Origin: Neodontobutis hainanensis
Taxonomy: Eukaryota > Chordata > Actinopteri > Gobiiformes > Odontobutidae
DNA: 64,000 bases
Direction: 5' to 3'
Assembly (NCBI GenBank): GCA_024349245.1
Contig: JALDNG010000005.1
Coordinates: forward strand, 18,285,001-18,349,000
Position numbers and translations under genes: made by a program
The notes under the pieces: model-generated
Databases searched by the model: none
Told to the model about the DNA's origin: nothing
What the model saw: only the letters and a program-made list of their open reading frames with translations
Shown: piece by piece, positions 1 to 10,049 of the stretch
Numbering within the stretch: the first letter of the stretch is position 1
Layout: each line of letters starts with the position of its first letter

Positions 1-2081
1 TCTGAAAACTGCCCTCAGCTGCTGGTTAGGTGAAGCTATAGCTGCCGAGATGTCACTATTTGATCCACAGGGTATTAGGAGGGGAAATGAAAAGTGAAAT
101 TCTCCTGCATACCAGTGGTGCTCTCAGGAGAGCAACCAGGCAGACAGAATATCTGATAAAAACAGGAGAGAAACTTTGACTTTTAAATTATTGGGGTATT
201 CTGAGGTTGGGAGCAACATAATAACTGTAAGTATAAAATACGGCAGCCATTGCAATTTCCAACATCTATTAAGTAAAATGAACAAATTACAGTTATTCCA
301 TTTATTACTATTCAATCCTTGTCATTGTGCATTCTCTTGACGCACTGTATTTCTAAGGCAGCATGGCCTTGACACACAGCTATGTGGAGAGTAACAGACC
401 CTGGTTTGGAGTATGTGGTAACCATGGTAACAACCCCATAGTTAAAGATAAAGATTGTGTGCCAGTGTATTGAGTCTAGACTGAGATGGTAGTGTGTACA
501 GTGGGCTGTGCTCAAAGAAGTCTGGGCGTCTGTTTCATGTGCCACATCAGAGCCATGCTAATGCTGCTGTCCAGCGCCATGGCAACCATGCTTTAATGTG
601 GAACTGATGCGGAGCTGGTCAACTCATGCAAAAGTGGAGATGCCATATTTTGATTCTTTTCTTTCTTTTTTTGCATGACTTGTTTAAGACAGATGTAAAC
701 AAATTAATTCAAACAGCTATATTGTTTTTCTGAAATACTGATACTGCATATTACATTTTGTCACAATATGAATAATATCTGCAGAATGTGTGCAGTGCTA
801 CTGGATTGTGGCTTTCCTGTAATCTGTTCAAATATTTGAACAATTTGCATTGTAATAGATTTGAATATCCTGGTTGGCTTTGTATTCTATAATCAAATGT
901 CACAATACATTAACATTAAATTCAATATTACACATCTGAAATATAAAAACATATACAGTATATATTTTGAAATGAAAGAAACATTACTTAAGAACACCTC
1001 ATGTTTCTGTTAACCCTATGTATATTTAAAACAATAACAAAATGTGCTCTTGTTAAAAATGTTAAAGGGGCTTTACATAATTTTCAGAAAAACCTAACAG
1101 TTACTGACACTAGTGGCCATTAGGAGAACTGCGGTCAGTGTCCTGGTTGCTCTGGCTGGTTACCGAAGCGTCAGACAGCTGTTCACAAGACGTTGACACT
1201 TACTGGCATAATGTTGATAGAGAAGTTAAGAAAGTTACACTTCTGTAAGTTTATTGTTTGAGAAACTTTATTGAGAGTAAACTATATTTGACTCTTGAGT
1301 GCTGACACAGCAATAAAAAGATCTCCTTAGACATTGGTAGAACTAACTTTGTATGATATATAATTAACTACATGATGTAACTAATATCTAGACAGCTGCA
1401 GTGCTCCTAAACATTGTGGAACACGTCAGTGACAAGCTCCACAATAAAACTCACTATTATCTTATTTATTGCACAGAAAAGAATATGACATTTTGCTTGT
1501 TTCTAGGAACCATAACTGTACTAAATTAGTTTTGCATTAGGTTGAGATTGGACAATATAAATGTAACCTTGCTGTATCATTTCATCTTATTATTGTTTAT
1601 GTCACTGTTATTGTCATTTAGAATACCTCCAACATAAAAATTAAGCTCAATAAAACTAAAGACATGTCTTTTATTTTATTTTCTTCTCAAGACTCCAGCT
1701 CTAGAAAATTTTGAGTCCCTGTAGAGGAGAGCTCTGAAAGTGCCTGAAGAAGGAGGACAGACTGAGGGGAAGCTCAGCTGCTGCCAGGACAACAGAGACA
1801 GGTAGGTCATATATCTACAGAAATAATCACACACCCAAATAAACCTCTGTCATCTAAACAATGCTTGTTGTCCCTTTTTAAGGCACAGTTACAGTTCCTG
1901 TCACAAGAGAATGAAATTCTCCAGATGTTTGTCACTCGCCTGCCAGGTTTTTTTCTGGATGTGATGGAGCCCAGGACAAGCCGTACCAAACAGGGTTTGT
2001 GGTGCACCTGCCTGAACAGCAGAGTCATGCCAACAGGATCCAACAGGGTGTCTCAGCCCACCACATGCTGTTTTTTAATTG
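1..2081. other. AT-rich noncoding stretch
   Basis: No frame here looks like a real exon; the short open frames have random composition. Two things stand out. Near 1063 a TTAAAGGGGCTTTACATAAT segment resembles the ends of TTAA-inserting fish MITEs, but no partner end was found. At 1797-1807 the string ACAG followed by GTAGGT would be a good splice donor, preceded by a purine-rich stretch from about 1700 that could be a noncoding exon. Neither is strong enough for a separate call. Confidence 0.5.
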
Positions 2082-2085
2082 CAAT

Positions 2086-2463
2086 TGTCACGACCCCTAT
2101 CTCTGGTCGTGGTTTGGAATAGATTGATCATGTCTGCATGTCTGTGCGCAGGTGAAGCTGTGGGCCCGACGTTCCACAACTATTAAAGATCCAGCCTACA
2201 GCTGTTCTCGGGCTCTCTCCTCAGGCTGCCAGCGACAACATCACCTTGTCTTTTGTTTGTTCTTTGGTTTTGTATCATACAACACTACACACACCATTAA
2301 CACTCAAACCAAACACGCACCCACACTAGTGATTACTGATAAACACACTTAATTATTATTTTAAATTACTATTAGTTAACTTTATCTTAAAATAAAGTAC
2401 TATCTTTGTATATTTGTACGTGTGGAGTCCATTTTTGTCATGGCCCAGAGCCGGGTTATGACA
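2086..2463 (+). mobile_element. Solo LTR of an LTR retroelement
   Basis: A 378-bp unit begins TGTCACGACCC and ends GGGTTATGACA, so it has canonical TG...CA ends inside a short imperfect inverted repeat. It is flanked on both sides by the same 4 bp, CAAT (2082-2085 and 2464-2467), as expected for retroviral or Gypsy-type integration. An ATTAAA and an AATAAA-type signal lie inside, consistent with an LTR polyadenylation region. No internal gag or pol and no second LTR of the same sequence were noticed next to it, so it is read as a solo LTR left by LTR-LTR recombination. The plus orientation is taken from the poly(A)-like signals. The family is undetermined; the nearby retroviral integrase remnant could be related, but nothing proves it. 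Confidence 0.6.
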
Positions 2464-2539
2464 CAATATACAATGTTTATGTACAGACATACATATTTAT
2501 TTAGTCATAGATTCTTTCCTGCACATTCATTAATTTTTC

Positions 2540-2640
2540 CCCTTCATTATTCACTGCTTTGTCCCGTTAAGGGTCGTAGGTGACTGGAGCCTATCCAAGC
2601 AGCTTTGGGCCTGAGGCGGGGCACACCCGCCTGTTTTATA
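2540..2640 (+). repeat. Dispersed repeat fragment, copy 1
   Basis: The core reads roughly TCCCGTTAAGGGTCGTAGG, then GAGCCTATCCAAGCAGC, then GCCTGAGGCGGGGCACACCC. The same core occurs near 55490-55600 in this orientation and, inverted, at 49930-50030. It matches a very common dispersed repeat I remember from fish genomes. The superfamily is not known to me. Confidence 0.6.
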
Positions 2641-4280
2641 CTCTCACTGAAAGAGAAGACACTTGTCCACATCCTTCAGACAGACAGAGTTCAGTCTGTG
2701 ACAGGGCCTCGTGCTGCCGAACTTGATGGTATGACCTTTGTCAGAGCTTCCCACATCCAGAGGGGCATGCTTCTGCAGAGGGCTCACTCGGTCCCGCTGC
2801 TGACGTGGTGCAGTACTCTGAAATAGATTTTGTGTAAGTGCTTTTGTATGTCGTACTTTGGATCACAACTGAGAAACAAACAGTGATTTTTGTTATTATA
2901 AACAGACCAGTAAATATAATGAGACAATTAATGCCAGATATGTGACAGAGTTAGCATAAGATGGGCTGTGACATCCTTATATTGCATCCTATATTACATC
3001 CTGGCTACATTTAAAAAGTTGTCATTTCGTTATAGCGGAAACGAGCCAATCAGGAAGAAAAGAGTCCCTGACAAAGTGTAACTTAATGCCACAGAGTTAG
3101 CATTAGATGCTTTGTAAAGACATTTGAAATTTTTTTTTGAAAAACCAAAACAGCAAATATATCAGACTAACAAGCCTCAGAAGTCAGGGTCATAATTCAC
3201 TCATGGACTGAAGGTATTTAATCCATTCAAGACAGTAACTGTTCCTGTAAAGTGGTTTAGGTGAGAGAGCTATGATAACATCCCGCCATGAATAGTTAGA
3301 AAGTTATATTTGACCAGAATGTCTGAATGGTCAGAAAGTTTGAGTATTTAGGCTGGCATTATGTATGTATAGTATTAAAATAGAGTGTGTGAATCTAAGT
3401 GTGATAAATTGACAGAAAACTGTGGATATTGTGTTGTAAAATATACAAAAATCCCAAAAGAACAGAAACTAAGATCAAAGAACTTGTGAAAGCTGCTCCC
3501 AAAGATGGGGGACAAGAACAAAGAGAACAAAGAATCACAGACAGGGTTTTTCCTGATCCCTGAATACACTGTAGCATCCAAAACATAACAAATTAATACA
3601 AAATTTTAATAAGAAAAAAAGGCCTGAGCCCAGAAGCCGACAGCTTCTGTTGAAATGACCTCACGACCTGGACTAAACTACCTCTTGGTCCTGACAAGAC
3701 TGTGACTTGGACTAGAACTTGGACAGTTCTACAAACACTGTGTGGATGTGTGAACTGTAACCCCCTTTTGCCCTCTCTCAGATGGAGATGAGCGACACTG
3801 AGATAACATGTTACTCTTCTAGGCAATATTTTTGATACTGTACATATGTTCATATTTTTTAGCTCAGAACACACCAAACTGTGAGTAACTTATGTTGCAG
3901 AGCCTCTGAGTTCATCCTGACCTTGGTTCTGGCTACTGTTTTTGCCCTGCTCTGTATACTTCATCATGTCTTTTTAAAAGAATGATCCTTTTTCTGCAGC
4001 TAACTCACATCTGACCAAGTCTCTTTTTCACAGCTGGAATAATATGAAAAGCATTGTTTATTGGCCAAATAAATGCATTGTTGATTGTTTCGACACTTGA
4101 CACAAGGTGTCAGGTGGAAGAATCTGCCTAGGATCCTAGGAAAAGGAGTTCCCCATGGTAAAGTTCAGTTGTGTATGTATGTTGTTTTTTTCTCTTTCTC
4201 AACAGGTTGGACAATTTGAATCACGGATATGAAAAATGCATAAAAATGAATGAATGAAACAATGCATGTAATTAAAAAGA
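2641..4280. other. Noncoding stretch
   Basis: No coding signal. A short sequence resembling TGACAGAGTTAGCATAAGATG occurs near 2943 and again, diverged, near 3091. The block 3650-3740 is built from words such as GACCTGGACTA and GACTTGGACTAG, suggesting an old low-complexity repeat. The remainder is AT-rich. Confidence 0.4.
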
Positions 4281-4285
4281 TCTCT

Positions 4286-4462
4286 CCTGGAGACTGGATC
4301 TACAGTCTTCCAACAACACTGGTCCGAACCTCGCTGGACTGGCCCATACAAGGTAGTGGACTCTAAATCACACACTCTCAGAGTCTACACTGACATAGAC
4401 GAGTCCAAGGTAAGTAATTTCTGACACAAATCACACTGTAGACTCGCATCAACCCCACCAAA
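4286..4462 (+). pseudogene. Endogenous retrovirus integrase C-terminal remnant
   Basis: Three short stretches in different frames match the C-terminal end of retroviral integrases. PGDWIY is read from 4286. A second frame from 4317 reads HWSEPRWTGPYKVV, the characteristic tryptophan-rich motif of gamma/epsilon-like retroviral integrases. A third frame from 4442 reads TRINPTK, resembling the basic tail that follows it. The frame changes mean the copy is dead. No catalytic core, protease, gag or LTR is visible beside it; the solo LTR about 1.9 kb upstream may or may not belong to the same family. The sequence after 4463 could be the former env side, but shows no recognisable envelope feature. 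Confidence 0.7.
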
Positions 4463-5035
4463 TGACAGAACCTTAGCTGAAGTGTGTGCACACTTTGGGA
4501 AAGAACTTCAAGAAATCACTGATTGGAGGAGGTAGAAATAATGATGGGGTATGGATGTATGCCATTGGACAAGCCCGTAACAACCTGGATGAGTATGAAT
4601 TAGCTCACGAAATAGCCGCAGCATTTGAAAATAAACCCCTAAATAGTTCCATTTTCCACATTACCCCAAACAAAAAAAAACAGCCGGGAAAAAAGAGAAA
4701 CCTCAGGGAGAACCACGGAAGGAGGGATCCACTCCCAGGACGGACAGGAATATGTCCAGGACAGTTGAAAAAATACATATAAATACACAAACAATATTCA
4801 CAAAAAACATTTATGTTGACAGCGTCTAGTGTCCTCTGTGTGTGTGTGTAAGGTGGATGGGACCTCAGCCAACATCAAGGAAGATGAAAGATGAGCTAAG
4901 GGTCCTCATACTGGAGCAGAGTCCAGGGGTGGGGTCCAGGGGTGGGTATCACCCAGCAGATCAGAGGTTTGCGTCCACCCTAAATATACCCTATGATAGG
5001 GTCCACGTGATACACACCACATGTTGAATAGGTTG
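4463..5035. repeat. Probable repeat-derived noncoding segment
   Basis: An open frame on the plus strand runs through about 4486-4782, is lysine/asparagine-rich and matches nothing I recognise. Near 4720-4750 the words GGAGGGATCCACTCCC and GGACGGACAGG resemble a fish interspersed repeat I remember. At about 4919-4945 the word GTCCAGGGGTGGG is tandemly duplicated. The segment sits between retroviral remnants and a Tc1-like end, so a transposon origin is likely but not shown. Confidence 0.35.
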
Positions 5036-5040
5036 TTTAT

Positions 5041-5384
5041 ACAAACCCGATTCCAAAAACGTTCAAATAGTCACTGTACAAATAGTGAATAACAACAGAA
5101 TGCAATGATGTAGAGGTTTCAATATGTTATTCAGAATACAACATAGATAACATATCAAATGTTGACTTATTAGGTCAATTAACAACATGCTTAGGTAAAA
5201 AAAGAGCCTCTCAGAGTGGCAGTGTCTCTTAAAAGTCAAGATGGGTATTCCCCCAAAGCTGCGGCAAAAAATAGTGGAGAAAAATTAGAAAAATGGCAAA
5301 GAGTTTGAAGTTATCATCATCTACAGTGCATAGTATTGTCCAAAAATTCAGAGAATCTGGAACAATCTCTGTGTGTAAGGGTCA
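5041..5384 (+). mobile_element. Tc1-like transposon, 5' end and transposase N-terminus (dead)
   Basis: The left end ACAAACCCGATTCCAAAAA and the following sequence match a well-known fish Tc1/mariner-type family. After a leader with an internal deletion, a start-like ATG near 5239 opens a frame reading MGIPPKLRQKIVEKN. The helix-turn-helix that binds the transposon end continues in a different frame, visible as SLKLSSSTVHSIVQKF and then RESGTISV near 5300-5375. The frame break and loss of everything after the N-terminal DNA-binding region, including the DDE/D catalytic domain, make it nonfunctional. Confidence 0.72.
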
Positions 5385-5399
5385 TAAATCTACAATGAA

Positions 5400-5830
5400 C
5401 ATCCTTCTTTTAGTGACTTTTGCTCTTGGCGAATGAGCTGCTCAGCCTCTCTGACCTAAATGTTGTAGAGAACTATTGTTTTGGGGTTTTTACTGTATTT
5501 GTAAGATTATTTTACTTTAGTACATTATATAGTGCTGTATTAAGGTCTATACATTCACAGATGTATCTACAGCTGCAATGTAATGCTTTTTACCTATTTT
5601 TTTCATAGTTATCTTACCTTCTGTTATTTTATTCATTGAACTGATTTTCAGTTAAAGACTCAATAAGGGCTGGTCTGACATAAAATTCCTGGGCTGAAAG
5701 CGTTTTTGTTTTACTGTGTACAGGTCAGATACACTGTAAAACAGAAAAGTCATTTTAAATTCACAATATTAATGATGGACCAATACAAAAATATAAAAAC
5801 AAACAAATACCATAGCACCATAGCAACAGA
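5400..5830. other. AT-rich spacer upstream of the coiled-coil gene
   Basis: No gene or clear repeat seen. It separates the Tc1-like fragment from the upstream regulatory region of the coiled-coil gene. Confidence 0.4.
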
Positions 5831-5832
5831 AT

Positions 5833-5880
5833 ATTGGCTGAATGCCCACGTGATGTCATCGAGTGTGATGTCACGAGGCA
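5833..5880 (+). promoter_or_regulatory. Candidate proximal promoter of the coiled-coil gene
   Basis: Within about 150 bp of the likely start codon there is an inverted CCAAT box (ATTGG, 5833-5837), an E-box fused to a CRE-like site (CCACGTGATGTCATC, 5846-5860) and a second CRE-like TGATGTCAC (5866-5874). No TATA box is evident. Paired CRE/ATF-type sites beside a CCAAT box are common in TATA-less promoters. That this drives the downstream frame is inferred from position only. Confidence 0.4.
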
Positions 5881-5982
5881 GAGAATTTCCTTCAAATAGA
5901 AGTAACCTGGAAGGGTCAGTCATAACCTTTCAGACTTTGACGGAGACGCATGCAGCACAAACCAGCCGACAAAAAACTCAAC

Positions 5983-6666
5983 ATGAAGCCCTGGGCCGAC
6001 TACACATCAGAGGACGACGAGCGTCTCTATGAGGACTTCAACCTTGAGGCAGAGCTCTGCTCACCAGCCGTGGATTCACAGGGACTAACATCACCTGAAG
6101 AGTCCCAGCTGGACCAGGACCTCAAACAGCAGCTGGAGGAAGCAAAGGCCACTGCTGAAAAAGCACAAAAAGACCTCCAGGAGCAGATCCACACCAACGA
6201 GGCTCTGCAACAGACAGTGAAGGAACAGGAGGAGAAGTTAGCACAGCATACTTCTGTCAACACGGAGCTAAATGTGACAAACAAACTTCTCCAACAACAA
6301 TTGGTCAAAGAGAAGGAGGAGAACCAGGCCCAGATAAATGCCATGAAAAAACTGCTGGAGGAGACCAAGCATGCTGTTGTTAGTAGGCAGCTGGAGGAAG
6401 CTAAAACAGTGCTTAAAAGGACAACAGACAATTTCCATGAGCAGATACAAACCAACCATGGACTGCTACAACGGTTACAAAAGGAGAAGGAGAAGAACCA
6501 GACCCAGCAAAATGCCCTTAATAAGGAGCTGGAGGAGACAAAGAAGAGTCTGAAAAAGGCCCAGGACAATCTTCAAAAGCAAAGGCGTACCTCCACTAAT
6601 CTTCGGAGGAATTTAAAGGAGCAGAAAGACCAGCAAATCCAAGCCAACAACGTTCATCGAGATTAG
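5983..6666 (+). CDS. Intronless coiled-coil protein, first open segment
   Basis: This frame encodes 227 residues before a TAG at 6664-6666. The ATG at 5983 is preferred over an in-frame ATG at 5950 because it has A at -3 and begins a coherent acidic head (MKPWADYTSEDDERLYEDFN). After about 45 residues the protein becomes almost pure coiled coil, rich in E, K, Q and L, with recurring words such as QLEEAK, KEKEENQ and ELEETKK. No signal peptide, membrane segment or enzymatic domain is visible, so a structural or scaffolding role is all that can be inferred. The same frame remains open for 126 codons beyond the TAG, with the same composition, so the stop interrupts one longer protein of about 354 codons. 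Alternatives are a recent pseudogene, a sequencing error, or a stop that is read through (context TAG CTA). I do not recognise an ortholog. Confidence 0.65.
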   Translation: MKPWADYTSEDDERLYEDFNLEAELCSPAVDSQGLTSPEESQLDQDLKQQLEEAKATAEKAQKDLQEQIHTNEALQQTVKEQEEKLAQHTSVNTELNVTNKLLQQQLVKEKEENQAQINAMKKLLEETKHAVVSRQLEEAKTVLKRTTDNFHEQIQTNHGLLQRLQKEKEKNQTQQNALNKELEETKKSLKKAQDNLQKQRRTSTNLRRNLKEQKDQQIQANNVHRD

Positions 6667-7047
6667 CTAAAGAAGGAGCAGGAGGAGAAACAGGCCCTCC
6701 AGACTCAAGTAAAGGAGCTTGAACAGATGCTGCAGAAAGAGAATTCCCGTCTGAACACTGAGCACAATGACTGTACTAGGGTCATTAAAAGATACAAAGC
6801 TCTCCTTGAAGCTGTTGGTAGAGTGAAAAATAATCTGTCAACGAAATGGCACGAGACTTTGAAGGAGCTAGAGTTACGTGAGGGCCAGTGGCAGGAGGAG
6901 AAGAGAGCTGTCCTCCAGACCACAGAAGACCTGAAGACCGCTCTGAGGCAGACAGAAGAGCAGAGGCAGCAGATGGAGAACAGGCTGGACGAGCTGCAAA
7001 GACTAATGGACAAACCAAAGAGTGTGTGGAACTGGTTTTCTAGATAA
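6667..7047 (+). CDS. Continuation of the coiled-coil frame after the in-frame TAG
   Basis: Directly after the TAG the same frame runs open for 126 codons to TAA at 7045-7047. It continues the coiled coil (KKEQEEKQALQTQVKELEQ) and ends in a distinctive non-helical tail, KPKSVWNWFSR. An acidic head, long coiled coil and short aromatic/basic C-terminus are preserved across the TAG, showing that both halves were one coding sequence. A within-segment restart at the ATG at 6727 would give a 106-residue protein. No frameshift is seen, and the many small open frames on the opposite strand are compositional shadows. If the TAG is genuine and not suppressed, this part is untranslated. Confidence 0.6.
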   Translation, partial: LKKEQEEKQALQTQVKELEQMLQKENSRLNTEHNDCTRVIKRYKALLEAVGRVKNNLSTKWHETLKELELREGQWQEEKRAVLQTTEDLKTALRQTEEQRQQMENRLDELQRLMDKPKSVWNWFSR

Positions 7048-7318
7048 ACCACTCTTTAAAGACTTTAACCCCTAACCCCCCCCCCATCTCTACCTGTCTC
7101 TCCACTCACCCAACCCCCCCCAACCAACCATCTCTACGTGACTCTCTACTCACCCAACTCCCCCAACCAACCATCTCTACGTGACTCTCTACTCACCCAA
7201 CCCCCAACCAACCATCTCTACGTGACTCTCTACTCACCCAACTCCCCCAACCAACCATCTCTACCTGTCTCTCAATCCCCTCTCCCCCTCCCCTTTCAAA
7301 AAAATAAATTAAAATAAA
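7048..7318 (+). terminator. 3' UTR and poly(A) signals of the coiled-coil gene
   Basis: Two AATAAA hexamers (7303-7308 and 7313-7318) follow the stop by about 255 bp, and a T/G-rich stretch follows them, as at a vertebrate cleavage site. The UTR is dominated by a pyrimidine-rich minisatellite. Assignment to this gene is by position and strand. Confidence 0.45.
7077..7285. repeat. C-rich minisatellite, about 43-bp unit
   Basis: Imperfect tandem copies built of ACCATCTCTACGTGACTCTC followed by TACTCACCCAACTCCCCCAA. About four to five units are present, the first and last diverged (CTACCTGTCTCT variant). The plus strand is almost free of G; runs of C would be G-runs on the minus strand. Confidence 0.85.
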
Positions 7319-7319
7319 A

Positions 7320-9020
7320 AACAATCTGAATGTTTTATGTTCTTTGAGAATGGCAGAGGGCTCGGGAGTTACTCTAATTCATTTTTAGAAAGTGTCTGAC
7401 GAGCATGTCCCCTCTGACTCGAGCTGCTGAGAGGGAGAGGCCTGGATGAAGCCTAATGGACTAAACAGAAGGTGCAGGGCCATTATAACCCTTGGCAACT
7501 CAAGTGCATTGCAGAAGTAAATAAAGTTTGTACATGTTTTACAAAATAAATCTTTGTATATTTTATATATGCATACATTTACATTACTGACACCTCATTA
7601 TCACCATATGCTTTAGAGTCATTTAAAATAACAGACTTATTGGGTTATTTATATATTATTTATATAGGTTATTTGAAATATAACTAAAAACAGACATACA
7701 CCATAAACAGAGAGATCCTCTCGGCCGCACCCCATGTTATTTTTACAACAAGGTTTATTTCAGCTCCTACTGTTAATATTTTAGCTTTTTTTACACAAAA
7801 ATAAAGCCTTATTACTATCTTGTAATAAGGCAGATAACACATAAAATAAATTGTAGATTCATAATGGTATAAATGATCTTTTAGATCAAACAGTGGTAAA
7901 GCCAGAAACCTACAGCAAATGTGCAGCATTTAGAAAGAACTGTCATTTACCTTTAGACATGAACTGGTTTATGAAATAAACAGTGGGCTCTGGACACAGA
8001 TGAAGCTTTAGACGACTCTCAGATCCACTTTTAAGAATTAAGAAGTATTTAGTCAGATGTAGAGTCTCAAAGTCTGTTTACTTACTGCAGAAACATGTAT
8101 TTCTCTGTTTTAATGGTTAAACATTCATGTGTCTGTGTGGCCTGTGAGGAAGAGCAGGACGTCCTGTGAACCACTGTGGAGCCCTTACATGAAGATTAGA
8201 CCAGTGTCAAACCTGTGAGTGTGACGAAGAAGAACCTGGACCAGCTTCACCTGCAGCTCCCTGAAAATAAAGTTCATGTCTGCCACACCTCAGGAGTTTT
8301 ATACTTCATCTTCAGAACTAGACACTTAATAGAAACAGCCACACTATATCAGCTTCAACAAGTACTAATATTTATTGTTCATAATGGCTCTGCACTCTTT
8401 ATAAACTAGACATTGTCTTCATTATTTAACATTAATCTGATTTTATAAAATTCTATTCTCACTAATTATCTGCTTAATAAATATATTTGCAATTGCATTT
8501 ACTACTAAAAAGAGCATTTCTCACTCAGCAATAAAAACTGATTCAAGAAATGGTATAGAATAGAATTAAGCTAAAAGGACACAAAAAATACGACATTTAT
8601 TTCAAGAAATACATATCTTGTACTGAAATATATTTGGATACTTTGAGTCAATATTTTAACAATTATATCTCCAAATAGGTTTGTAATAGATTGATAAAAC
8701 ATTTGCTATATTTGATAGTTCCCTAATTACACCCTAACGTTACCTTAACCACGTAAGAATTCCAACTTTGCTGGAGCTATCTCAAAGATTAGCAAAAAAA
8801 GGAGAAAATATTTGGCACAAGCTTGCATTTTCTTTGCGACAATCTGTTTTAATCTAATAATTTAAAAAGCTTTAACGCTTTTAAAAGCTAAGAGGAAACT
8901 ATGTCCAATTTAAAAATTCCCTTAAGATTGTTTATAAAATATTTGCTCAAGCACGTGATTTGGAATGTACAGTCTGGAGTAGTTAAAGTCAGTGGCCAAT
9001 TAGCAGTTAATTACCTTTAC
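7320..9020. other. AT-rich noncoding stretch
   Basis: Mostly AT-rich. A less AT-rich patch at about 8120-8320 reads in part like degraded coding sequence (a short frame VSVTKKNLDQLHLQLPENKV from 8212), but no homology is recognised and no splice sites frame it convincingly. Confidence 0.4.
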
Positions 9021-9029
9021 AGACTGCCT

Positions 9030-9680
9030 TCTTTGGATTATACCACATTATGGCCTATTATCCCATACAGCTGCTGAAATAAAACTGCAGTATTATAGGA
9101 GATAAGAATGCGCAATAAATGTCAACTTGGAAGGGGTTTCTTGTGGCCCTGATAAGGCTTCCCACCTGTTCCCCTTGGCCAAAGATCCTGGCATTTGATA
9201 GCAACTCAATCAGCGTGGCATGGCCGGTATTTGGCAGCGTTAGCCGGTTGACAGATAATCACTTCATTGTCCTGCATCTATGACATGTCAATGCTGTTCA
9301 ATACCATAGCTCTTCTGGAGTCAACCAACCAGCAGTAAACCCTTAATGAAATACAGTATCCCAGCCTCCTTTGTGCTAATCCATCCAGGTATCTCATTAG
9401 CGATCTGTCTGTGTGGTATTCGGAGCAGGTGGGCAGCCTTGTGGTGGATGCTGAGTGATGAAGGCTTTCATCTCAGGCCCAGACCTGCACTGTCTTTTAT
9501 CTGTCCCAAGCTTGCGGAAAGAGCACTGCATACAAATGGACTCTGTATTCTACACCTCAGCTGCACTGCTCAACCTGTCATGGAGCTGTCACCTACTGGG
9601 CACACCGTCAGGCGGGACAAGCTAATGGGCAAGATAAGAACATTATCCACTGTGGCTATATGGACAATGTAATATAAACT
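9030..9680. promoter_or_regulatory. Candidate conserved noncoding island
   Basis: A sharply more GC-balanced, high-complexity block inside AT-rich DNA, with no sustained reading frame. It contains several GATA/GATAA words (GATAAGAATG, GATAAGGCTT, GATAATCACTT, AAGATAAGAAC), a TTGGCC pair and homeodomain-type cores (CTAATCC, CATTAGCG). Such islands in fish gene deserts are often enhancers. Conservation cannot be seen from one sequence. Confidence 0.3.
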
Positions 9681-9884
9681 ATGTTTTATAAATGTAGTTT
9701 GAGTGTATTTATTATTCAAAGGTCACACACTGAGTTCATCACAATCTGTTGTTTTAATGTGTTTAAATTATAGTTTGGCCATTTAATGATAGCAACATTG
9801 TCTGTTTGTGGCTTAGTAACTAACGTTACGTTGTGATGGATGGAAACTTGGATGATGTCACTCACAGTTACATAGTAAAATGTG

Positions 9885-10042
9885 GTGCTATTCTTCTATC
9901 TGAGACAAGCTGCAGGACGGTACACCACAAGAAATCCTTTCTTCCTTTGGCAGATATAGTCTAAATCAATAAATTTGCTTTTTAACTTATTTAAAGAGTT
10001 CTACCAACTAAATGTACCAATAAAGTCAAATTGAATTGAATT
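9885..10042 (+). mobile_element. LINE/SINE 3'-end-like fragment
   Basis: The segment ends in ACCAATAAAGTCAAATTGAA, continuing in AATTG-type repeats, the kind of short tandem tail seen on fish LINE 3' ends. Too short to assign a family. Confidence 0.35.
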
Positions 10043-10049
10043 GTATTTT

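Noticed and set aside
4486..4782. 98-codon frame after the integrase remnant as an envelope gene
   Set aside because: No signal peptide, cleavage site, fusion peptide or membrane anchor is visible; composition is unremarkable.
6027..6569. 180-codon frame on the minus strand opposite the coiled-coil gene
   Set aside because: Serine/cysteine/phenylalanine-rich antisense shadow of GAG/AAG/CAG codons; no start context or domain.
7062..7085. Telomere-like CCCTAACCCCC
   Set aside because: A single occurrence grading into poly(C); no TTAGGG/CCCTAA array.
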